NCBI GenBank assembly: GCA_030704615.1
Contig: CM060732.1
Coordinates: forward strand, 39,599,053 to 39,663,052
Source: Takakia lepidozioides
Taxonomy: Eukaryota > Streptophyta > Takakiopsida > Takakiales > Takakiaceae
Reading direction: 5' to 3'
Length of the DNA stretch: 64,000 nt
In this document: piece by piece, positions 48,148 to 56,395 of the stretch
Layout: each line of letters begins with the position of its first letter
Position numbering within the stretch: the first letter of the stretch is position 1
Position numbers and translations under genes: made by a program
Notes under the pieces: generated by a model
The model's database searches: none
Seen by the model: only the letters and a program-made list of their open reading frames with translations
What the model was told of the DNA's origin: nothing

Positions 48148-48676
48148 TGTTGCCAAGGCTGCGGCAGCTAGTGTGCTGCTAGGAGCGGCCACATCTGTGT
48201 GCCAGGCTCCATTGTTCTCGGCTACCATGATTGCGACGCCGGGGGTAAAACCAGCTGAGGTGTTCAAGCTGGCAGCTACACTCTGTGAGAGTGGGGAGGT
48301 TACTTCATCTTCTGCGGAGATAGTGGGAGGTGTAGTGCCAGAGGGATCCTCGGATTTGAGGGTCAAGACTGCCACGGCGGCGCCATGGCAAGCTGCAGCT
48401 GTCAGGTTGATGGAGCTGCCAGCTAGGCCAGCCATTGAGCGCGCCATGGTGACACCTGGAGTTGTCATGTTAGACAACCGGGATGGCATTTTCTGTTTGA
48501 GTGGACCGGCAGGCAAGAGGTACCGGCCACTGCGGGTCTTGTTGGACTCGGGAGCTCAGCCATTGATGCTGGGCAGAGCTGCTATTGCAGGCTTGGGCCT
48601 CACGGAGGCGGATATGGAGCCTTGTCCTTTCCAGATACAGACGTCTCTGGGAGATCGGAGCAGGCTCGGGGCATGA
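48136..48676 (+). pseudogene. Aspartic protease region of copy A
   Basis: The frame ending at 48676 contains the retropepsin active-site signature 'RVLLDSGAQPLMLG' (Asp-Ser-Gly) near 48535-48575, preceded by an Ala/Val-rich linker. It stops at 48676 because of a one-base shift. The protease continues in the frame starting near 48660 ('ARGMTRRELAIRL', 'DVLVGGAVLYPMGFTLDF'). The dimer-forming C-terminal part is therefore out of frame with the active site. Confidence 0.75.
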
Positions 48677-50504
48677 CACGGCGTGAGTTGGCTATCAGAC
48701 TACGGCCGGATCACCCTACAGATGGCTCAGTGATGCGAGCCAAGGCCATTGTGACAGACGCGGTCTCATACGATGTCCTGGTTGGTGGGGCAGTGTTGTA
48801 CCCCATGGGCTTCACCCTGGATTTTTGGGAGGAGTCAGCTTCCTATAGGCCTGCATGGCAGTCAGGGGAGGGCCGGCGTGTGCAGCTTCCTGTGACGTTC
48901 ATAGGAGGAGTTGCGGTTGCCCAGCGAGGCAAGATGCCGACACTAGCAGCATTCACAGCGGCAGTGAGTTGGCCTAGAGAGTTGCTTGAGGGCAATGCTC
49001 ATTTAGAGGATGTACCACCTCCGGGAGAGCAGGATGACATGTATGGTATGGCGGAGTTGCCTACCATGGTTGCTCAGACTCCATTGTGGGGCACGAGCAA
49101 GGATTTGCAGCGGGATGCTGATCGATGGGTGCAACAAGCCTGGGTGGAGGCTTTTGTACCGTCAGGAGAGGAGGAGAGTGTGGGGATTGCACCAGGACCA
49201 CCTCAATTGTCTCCATTGGACACCACACCTATTGTGTGGCAGTATCCGGATGAAGGCATTTGTCTTCTGGACTTGTTTGGCGGGATCAGCACCGGATTGG
49301 CTGCTGTGTTACAAGCAGGTGTACGAGTTCGGCGTTACTTGTATGTGGAGAGGGATGAGACTGCACGACGCGTTTCACTTTGCCATGTTGCTCAGTTGGT
49401 GCAGCGGTACCCTGAGTTGTTGTCGGTGTCTGCAATTCGTGGATATCAGCAGGCCTTGCCAGCAGACATTTCGTTGCTGGGGGCGCAGGATTTGGAGCGG
49501 GTTGGCTCCATGATCTGGTAGTGGCAGGTTGGCCCTGCCAAGGGCATTCATCAGCCGGGCATGGCAATGGATTGCGAGACTCGAGGTCGGGTCTGTTTTG
49601 GGAGATGGTGCGGGTTTTGCGCCACTTGCAGCTTCATCAAGCTGTATCTCCAGCATACATCTTGGAGAATGTGCCACTGATGGGCGATTCTCGGGCCAGG
49701 GTGATGGCCAGTGTGCATCAAGTCCGGTCGTGGCTTGGGTCAGCAGTGTTGCTAGATGCAGCTACAGTGGGGTCACGGGCTCATCGTCCACGGCTATGGT
49801 GGACTAACTTGATGCCACCCGCACTGCTCAAGCGTGCATTTGATGGGGTGTAGCGGCCAGCACATCTCACAGTGGATAACATTCTGGACACAGGGAGGCA
49901 CTCTCAGCGTGTGAGACACGATGACCGTTCGCCTTTGGCAGTGGTCAACAAGGTGGGTCAACCACGAGCAGCATTACCTACACTGCTCAGCTTCCCAGGA
50001 TCGCATGCTTTCCGGGATAGTGGACCTGGCCTCCTGTGGGATGCTCAGTTGCAGCAGTTAGTGGAGCCTAATGCTGACGAGCGTGAGCGGGCAATGGGTT
50101 TTACCACTGGTACTACGGCGGTGTCGTGTCTTTCTGAGGCATCACGTCGTCAAGTGTTGGGGCAAGCAATGGATCTCAATTGCTTGACCTGGATTATCAG
50201 CTTGGCTCTGGCTGAGCAACGCAGAGTGCGGAGTACACTTCCCTCAATGGTCTCTCTGCCTACCGAGACGATACAGGCAGTGAGTGGGGGCGAGCATGTG
50301 AGGACCACGGGGTGCATGCATCCATGGCACACGTGGGAGGTGCTCGAGGTTCAGAGGGAGTTGGCAGCCAAGGCGGCTGTGATGGATGAGGTTGGGGATT
50401 CTTCTCGGATTGAGGAGGTCCTCAAGGATGAGATGATGGGGCAGGATGAGGCCTTGTCATTGACTGAGCAGGCAGGGAGTACTGCTCAAGAGGTTGCAAC
50501 ATAG
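48660..50504 (+). pseudogene. C5 cytosine DNA methyltransferase of copy A (protease tail plus DNMT)
   Basis: DNMT motifs in canonical order: I 'LLDLFGGISTGLAAVLQAG' (~49262), IV 'AGWPCQGHSSAG' (catalytic Cys codon 49536-49538), VI 'AYILENVPLMG' (~49652), VIII 'GSRAHRPRLWWTNL' (~49768), and a C-terminal 'ADERERAMGF...SEASRRQVLGQAM' like motifs IX/X. 'AHRPRLWWTNL' and the later 'TVDNIL' resemble DNMT3; the order is not permuted as in plant DRM. The enzyme would methylate cytosine C5. A one-base deletion near 49509 breaks the frame just before motif IV; copy B is intact there. An in-frame TAG at 49851-49853 lies before the C-terminal part and is shared by copy B. The region ends with TAG 50502-50504 ahead of RT. 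No target-recognition or reader domain other than the distant PHD is seen. Confidence 0.85.
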
Positions 50505-51612
50505 CAACCACTGGACGTGTCCTCTACCTCTAAGCCCACTGGACTTAAGGTTGCAGTTACGGAGGACAATTGGGAGCCTGACATTGGACCCATTGTCACC
50601 GAAGGAGAGAGACGACGTATACGGCGGTTCCTGAGGGCTTACAGGAATTGCTTTGCCTTCAGTTTGAAGGACTTGGGAGCACTGAAGGGTCAAGAGATCC
50701 GTATTGAGTTGGCCACTGACACGCCAATCTTTCGGAGACCCTATAGATACAGTGACATGGAGAGGTCTTTGATTCAGATGAGGACTCAAGATCTCTGGGA
50801 GGCAGGTTTTGTGGAGCTCTCTGGTGGAGAGTATGCTTCAGCCACAGTGATGCCAGCCAAGAAGGATGTCTATGGCAATTGGACGGAGAGACGTATGTGC
50901 GGTGATTACCGGCCTGTAAATCAGCACTTTGGATTTACGATCCGGATATCACCAGTTGTCAATCAAGGAGGCGGACAAGCAGAAGACGGCATTCTGGGGG
51001 ATCAATGAGCACGGCAAGGATTGCCTATATCAGTGGCGGTTCTTACCATTTGGGCTTAAGAATGCTCCTACAGAGTTTCAGAGAGTCATGGATAGGATTC
51101 TAGCAGGGGTGGACTTTGCTCGGTGCTACATAGATGACATCATCATCTTTAGTGTTACGATGGAGGAGCATGAGAGACACCTTCAGGTGGTATTGGAGCG
51201 CTTGAGAGCGCACGGATTGAAGTTGCATCCGGGGAAGTGCAAGTTTTTCCACAACCAGATTGAGTATCTGGGTCACATGATATATCCTGGAGGATTGGGG
51301 GTACAGCAGACTAAGGTAGAGGCCATTGCACAAATTCCACGCCCCACGGATGTGAGCCGAGTTCGAGCTTTCATGGGGTTGGCAAACTATTATAGACGGT
51401 TTGTCAAGGGATTTAGTACCATTGCAAAGGCTCTAACCAAGCTGACCAAGGTGGACCAGGAGTGGCAGTGGGAAGATGAGCAGGAACAAGCTTTTCAAGA
51501 GCTCAAGGCGAGGTTGACCTCGGCGCCTATCCTGAGACGACCTATCAGGGGGCGTCCCTTTCAGCTGCATACGGATTGGAGCATGCTGGGGCTTGGAGCG
51601 GTGCTCACATAG
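50505..51612 (+). pseudogene. Reverse transcriptase and start of RNase H, copy A
   Basis: Follows the UAG at 50502. Fingers and palm: 'FRRPYRYSDMERSLIQ', 'SATVMPAKKDVYGNW', 'RRMCGDYRPVNQH', then 'LDLRSGYHQLSI' (motif A), 'FLPFGLKNAPTEFQRVMDRI' (motif B) and 'CYIDDIIIFS' (catalytic YIDD, ~51124-51153). The stretch normally between 'RPVNQH' and 'LDLRSGYHQ' (about 25 residues) is missing, with a frame change near 50930-50945. The RNase H connection 'GLANYYRRFVKGFS' and first catalytic Asp ('LHTDWS') follow. The frame ends at TAG 51610-51612, where a Gln codon is expected. Confidence 0.8.
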
Positions 51613-51996
51613 GTGGATGATGAGGGAAGAGAGTTTGTAGTGGCTTATGCTAGCCGCTCAAACAACGCTGCAGAGGCTAAGTACAGCTCATATGAGGGAG
51701 AGTGCTTAGCTGCAGTGTGGGCCGTGGCACACTTCAGGTGCTATCTATACGGCAATCTTTTCACCCTTGTCACGGATCACCAGCCACTCAAGTGGTTGAT
51801 GGAGTCAGACAAGCTTACGGGGAAGCTTGCACGGTGGGCACTTATACTCCAGGAGTATGACTTTCAGGTTGTGCATCGACCGGGTTTGGTCAATCGGGAT
51901 GCGGATGGATTGAGTCGCAATCCATGCATGAGCCAGCAGGATGACACTGGAGCTCGGTGGCATGGTGAGACGGACGAGGAGATGGTGCCGGGATGA
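51613..51996 (+). pseudogene. RNase H remainder, copy A
   Basis: In the same frame as the RT after the TAG at 51610. It contains 'YSSYEGECLAAVWAV' (catalytic Glu), 'LVTDHQPLKWLM' (Asp) and 'HRPGLVNRDADGLSRNP' (final Asp). It ends at TGA 51994-51996, where copy B has TGG. Both premature stops (CAG to TAG, TGG to TGA) are C-to-T type changes on one strand or the other. Confidence 0.8.
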
Positions 51997-53562
51997 CACG
52001 CATCTGCATTTTTGTGTATCTTGGCATCGGGAGGTCAGATTGGACCTACAACAGGGATGACTGTAGACGGAGTGTCTGAGGACCCTAAGCCTAGTGATGA
52101 GCTAGGTGGTGCCAAAGATATACATAAGGATTCGGCTGTGTTGGACTACCTCCGCACAGGAGACACGGCAGCCATTGTGACTGCCAGGGAGAGGGATCGG
52201 ATCCTGCAACGAGCCAAGAGGTTCAAGTGGGAGGGGATACACCTACTTCGAGTGTGGGAGGATGGTCGGGTGCGGATTGTGCCTCAACCCACACAGCGTG
52301 CACGGTTAGTGCGGCATGCCCATGAGGAATTGGGGCATTTTGGAGTGCGATGCACTCACAGTTTACTGCAGGGGCAGTATTGGTGGCGTGGTATGCATAC
52401 AGAGGTGCAACAGTTCGTGGCTAGGTGCATGGTGTGTGACAGGGTGTGTGCTTCATTCAACGCCCCTATACCACAGTTGCATCCTTTACCAATCATGGGA
52501 TTGGGCTACAGGTGGAGTCTTGACTTCGCAGGACCGTTGCCACTGACTATGCGCCACCACAGATATGTGTTGGTGATGGTGGAGCACTTCTCCAAGTGGA
52601 TTGAGTTGGTTCCATTGTCTGACAAGGCTAGTGAGGGGGCTGCGTATGCATTCTTGGATCGTGTGCTTAGCCGATTTGGTGCTCCAGCTGAGGTACTCAC
52701 GGACCAAGGGAGAGAGTTCTTGGGGGAGTTTCAGGCTTTGTGTGATAAAGCCTTGATAGACCACCGCACCACTTCTCGGGATCATCCTGAGGCCGATGGC
52801 TTGGCAGAGAGAGTTGTTCAGACGGTGAAGAGGGGTTTGCGCAAGTATGGCTTGCAGAAGGGACACCTAGGAGATTGGGATCTTCAGGTTCCTTGGTTAG
52901 CCATGGGCTACAGGTTCAGCAAACAAGCATCACTTGCCTCCTTCTCACCATATTTCCTTCTCTTTGGCCGAGAGCCGGATTTGCCTGCAGCCATTCGTAG
53001 GGACACTGCTCAAGTCCTTAACCTTGACAATCCGGACGTGTGGGTATGTGCATGTGATCAGCGTGCAGAGTTGTTCAAGAAAGTCATGCCCATGGCTTTT
53101 GAGAACCTTGCCATTGCACAGCACCGTGATACGTTGAGGTATGCCACTATACGTGGTGGAGGATATCGTCCTGGGGTTCGGAGGTTTAGCCCTGGTGACT
53201 ATGTTTATTTGCAGCAGACTGCTCCTACGACTCTGGATGTTACTGCAGGGCGTGTTATTCTGAGGGTTCGAGAGGTGTTGCCCTCAGGGGTCCTGATCTT
53301 GGAGGGTCGGGATGGCATGACTTGGAAGGACCATGTGTGTAATTGTGCGCCATGTCACCTTCCCAATGTCGATGGCAGAGTTGACCCAAACTTGGCAATG
53401 GTACTTGCAAGTTTGAGGTGCATGCTCTGTGGGTTTGCCAAAGGGGCAGCCACTATGCTGGTGTGTGATCGATGCTCAAGGGGTTGGCATATGGGATGCT
53501 TGACACCACCTCTTGAGAAGGTTCCTGACGGAGATTGGTTGTGTCCACACTGCTTGGGATAG
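51997..53562 (+). CDS. Integrase with C-terminal PHD finger, copy A
   Basis: Uninterrupted frame of ~520 codons. The N-terminal HHCC zinc site reads 'HAHEELGHFGVRC' then 'CMVCDRVC'. The DDE core has 'RWSLDFAGPLP', 'VLTDQGREFLGEF' and 'RDHPEADGLAERVVQTVKRG'. The C-terminal GPY/F-like segment includes 'RFSPGDYVYLQQT' and 'ILEGRDGMTWKDHV'. The last ~48 residues form a C4HC3 PHD finger: 'CMLCGFAKGAATMLVCDRC', then 'GWHMGC' and 'GDWLCPHC' (53419-53559). Chromoviruses carry a chromodomain at this place; here a PHD finger, a module that usually reads histone H3 tails, occupies it. It may steer integration or partner with the encoded DNMT. Confidence 0.85.
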   Translation, partial: HASAFLCILASGGQIGPTTGMTVDGVSEDPKPSDELGGAKDIHKDSAVLDYLRTGDTAAIVTARERDRILQRAKRFKWEGIHLLRVWEDGRVRIVPQPTQRARLVRHAHEELGHFGVRCTHSLLQGQYWWRGMHTEVQQFVARCMVCDRVCASFNAPIPQLHPLPIMGLGYRWSLDFAGPLPLTMRHHRYVLVMVEHFSKWIELVPLSDKASEGAAYAFLDRVLSRFGAPAEVLTDQGREFLGEFQALCDKALIDHRTTSRDHPEADGLAERVVQTVKRGLRKYGLQKGHLGDWDLQVPWLAMGYRFSKQASLASFSPYFLLFGREPDLPAAIRRDTAQVLNLDNPDVWVCACDQRAELFKKVMPMAFENLAIAQHRDTLRYATIRGGGYRPGVRRFSPGDYVYLQQTAPTTLDVTAGRVILRVREVLPSGVLILEGRDGMTWKDHVCNCAPCHLPNVDGRVDPNLAMVLASLRCMLCGFAKGAATMLVCDRCSRGWHMGCLTPPLEKVPDGDWLCPHCLG

Positions 53563-54012
53563 TGGCAGTGGACATGACTGGAGGCAGCTAACAAGACATG
53601 GGAGGCCAAGCTCATAGGAGTCAATACATGAGATCCCATGCTCAAGTTCACAGGTTGCAAGACAGCGACTAATGATGGGGCAACTCTTGCACCCGGCCTC
53701 TTGATCTATCGAGTTTGAGTGTAGTAGGGATAATGGTGGAGGACTTAGTGAGGCTATGGTCACTATCACATCTTGTGGCTACCTGGACTTAGAGGGACCT
53801 AAGCACCAGCTAGGGGGGCGATTGTGTGGACTAGTGACTGCCATAGTGGGCAGCATAGTGGCAGCCTAGTGACTGACTAGTTGTAGCCTAGTGGTTGGAC
53901 TAGTGGCTGGACTAGTGGTGGACTAGTGATATACTAGTGTGTGGTGTGCACATGTGTTGTGTGGTTTTGGACAGCGATGTAGTTGTGTAGCGATATGTAT
54001 GCGCACGACAGC
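53563..54012 (+). other. 3' untranslated region of copy A with PPT-like and CTAG-rich sequence
   Basis: Non-coding. A purine tract TAGGGGGGCGA at about 53812-53822 looks like a polypurine tract, but it lies ~190 bp before the right LTR repeat instead of next to it. Between them is CTAG-rich sequence (53829-53945) ending ...GCGCACGACAGC at 54012. Confidence 0.6.
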
Positions 54013-54260
54013 TGTCAAGTTATTTTACCACTAGTGTGAAACTAGCTAGGAAATAGCTAGCTTTTACATATTGACATTTGGGATTGGCCCAAGTGTCAAT
54101 CCAGGGGTCAAGGCAGATTTAGGCCCTGGAGTGGTTATCTTCACGGCAAGCGCGGGAGGCTCATCTTTCTCGAGTTGAGCCTCACCGCGCCTAGCTATGG
54201 CGCCGTAGTGTGGATTCCCCATGGCGTGGGGTGCACTTGGCTTGACTTGTATTTGAGTGA
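54013..54260 (+). repeat. Right LTR-like repeat of copy A, truncated at 248 bp
   Basis: Exact copy of 42785-43032. It is interrupted at GAGTGA (54260) where inverted copy B begins with CTTGCAACCT. Confidence 0.85.
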
Positions 54261-54359
54261 CTTGCAACCTGTGAACTTGAACCTGAGATCTCGGGTATTG
54301 ACTCCTATGAGCTTGGCCTCCCATGTCTTGTTAGCTGCCACTAGTCATATCCACTCCCA

Positions 54360-54981
54360 CTATCCCAAGCAGTATGGACATAACCAATCTCCATCATGAA
54401 CCCTCTCAAGAGGTGGTGTCAAGCATCCCATGTGCCAACCTCTTGAGCATCGATCACACACTAGCATAGTGGCAGCACCACGAGCATGCCCCAACTCTTC
54501 ATTGGCATGCCGCACTAACCGTGCACGCTGTGTTGGGTGAAGCACAATCCTCACCCGACCATCCTCCCACACTCGAAGCAGGTGTATCCCCCTCCTTGGC
54601 AGTCACACTAGCTGTCGTGTGTCCAGTGCGGAGATAATCCATCACAACTGAATCCTCATGTATATCTCTGGCACCACCTGACTCATCTTTAGCCTCAGGG
54701 TCCTCAGACACTCTGTCTACAGTCATCCCTGTTATAGATCCAACCTGACCTCCCGATGCCAAGATACACAAAAAGACAGATGCATGCCATCCCGGCATTA
54801 TCTCCTCGTCCGTCTCACCATGCCACCGAGCTCCAGTGTCATCCTGCTGGCTCGTGCATGGATTGCGACTCAATCCATCCGCATCCCGATTGACCAAACC
54901 CGGTTGATGCACCACCTGAATATGTCTCTCATGCTCCTCCACCGTAGCACGAGAGGCAAAGCAATTCCTGTAAGCCCTCAA
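54360..54981 (-). pseudogene. Copy B pol remnant: RT/RNase H scar, linker and broken PHD finger
   Basis: From 54981 down: 'RAYRNCFASRATVEEHERH' joins the RT start to the post-YIDD segment, then 'VVHQPGLVNRDADGLSRNP' joins directly to the RNase H end. The linker 'GQVGSITGMTVDRVSEDPE' follows. A further deletion after 'VTAKE' shifts the frame. The integrase is reduced to 'RLVRHANEELGH', fused to 'ARGAATMLVCDRCSRGWHMG' and ending 'GDWLCPYCLG'. The first CxxC of the PHD finger was lost at the fusion, so this finger cannot fold normally. Confidence 0.8.
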
Positions 54982-55049
54982 GAACCGCCGTATACGTCGT
55001 CTCTCTCCTCCAGTGACAATGGGTCCAATGTCAGGCTCCCAATTGTCCT

Positions 55050-56395
55050 CTATAACTGCAACCTTAAGTCCAGCAGACTTAGAGGTAGAGGACGCGTCCA
55101 GTGGTTGCTATGTTGCAACCTCTTGAGAGTACTCACTGCCTGCTCAGTCAATGACAAGGCCTCATCCTGCCCCATCATCTCATCCTTGAGGACCTCCTCA
55201 ACCTGAGATGAATCCCCAACCTCATCCATCACAACCACCTTGGCTGCCAACTCCCTCTGAACCTCGAGCACCTCCAATGTGTGCCATGGATGTCTGCACC
55301 TTGTGGTCCTCACCGGCTCACCCCCACTCACTGCAAGTACCGTCTCGGTAGGCAGAGAGACCGTCAAAGGAAGTGCACTCCGCACTCTACGTTGCTCAGT
55401 CATAGCCAAACTGATAATCCAGGTCAAGCAATTGAGATCCATCGCTTGTCCCAACACCTGACGACGTGATGCCTCAGAAAGAGAAGGCACCGCCGTGCTC
55501 CTAGTGGAAAAACCCATAGCCCGCTCTCGCTCGTCGGCATTAGGCTGCACTAACTTCTGCAACTGAGCATCCCACATGAGGCCGGGTCCACTATCCAAGA
55601 AAGCATGTGATCCTGGGAAGCTGAGCAGTGTAGGTAGTGTTGCTCGTGGTTGACCCACCTTGTTGACCACTGCCAAAGGTGAACGGTCATCGTGTCTCAC
55701 ACGCTGAGACTGCCTCCCCGTGTCCAAAATGTTATCCACTGTGAGGTATGTTGGCCGCTACACCCCATCAAATGCACGCTTGAGCAGTGCGGGTGGCATC
55801 AAGTTAGTCCACTATAGCCGTGGACGTGAGCCCGTGACCCCACTGTAGCTGTATCCAGCAACACTGCTGACCCAAGCCACGACCGGACTTGATGCACACT
55901 GGCCATCACCCTGGCCCGAGAATCGCCCGTCAGTGGCACATTCTCCAAGATGTATGCTGGAGATACAGCTTGATGAAGCTGTAAGTGGCGCAAAACCCGC
56001 ACCATCTCCCAAAACAGACCCGACCTCAAGTCTCGCAATCCATTGCTATGTCCGGCTGATGAATGCCCTTGGCAGGGCCAACCTGCCCCTACCAGATCAA
56101 TGGAGCCAACCCGCTCTAAATCCTGCGCCCCCAGCAAAGAGATGTCTGCTGGCGAGGCCTGCTGATATCCACGAACCGCAGACACCGACAACAACTCAGG
56201 GTACTGCAGCACCAACTGAGCAACATAATGGAGTGAGATGCGTCGTGCACTCTCATTCATCTCCACATACAAGCAATGCCGTACCCGTACATCTGCCTGT
56301 AGCACAGCAGCCAATGGTGCTGATCCCGCCAAACAAGTCCAGAAGGCAAATGCCTTCATCCGGACACTGCCACACGATCGCACCCCGTGGCTGAG
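55050..56395 (-). pseudogene. Copy B DNA methyltransferase
   Basis: The DNMT is kept almost end to end. A two-base loss in motif I ('DLFGGIS' then shift, ~56310) is followed by an intact run through 'RVGSIDLVGAGWPCQGHSSAG' (motif IV), 'AYILENVPLTG' (VI) and 'TVGSRAH' (VIII), with another shift at ~55825. The TAG shared with copy A comes next, then an intact C-terminal frame (55739 to 55050) with 'NADERERAMGF' and 'EASRRQVLGQAMDLN'. Upstream it is fused to the gag tail: protease sequence equivalent to about 47975-49230 of copy A is deleted. Confidence 0.85.

Larger units (their letters stand above)
42785..54012 (+). mobile_element. Ty3/gypsy LTR-type retrotransposon copy A with DNMT and PHD modules
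   Basis: Domain order: gag with two CCHC knuckles, protease, C5 DNA methyltransferase, RT, RNase H, integrase, PHD finger. RT-RH-IN order places it with Ty3/gypsy. The left end is an LTR-like sequence starting TGTCAAG (42785). The first 248 bp are repeated without a mismatch at 54013-54260, consistent with LTRs of a young insertion. A 3.2-kb leader containing a minisatellite precedes gag. Frameshifts and stops in gag, protease, DNMT and RNase H plus a small RT deletion make this copy defective. The 3' end continues into the inverted copy B, so the right LTR is cut short. Confidence 0.85.

Noticed and set aside
49020-49220. An extra domain between protease and DNMT
   Set aside because: The ~70 residues are acidic and Pro-rich without a recognisable fold; treated as linker.
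54261-54399. Separate plus-strand gene in copy B region
   Set aside because: All plus-strand frames between 54261 and 57950 are reverse-strand shadows of the inverted retroelement.
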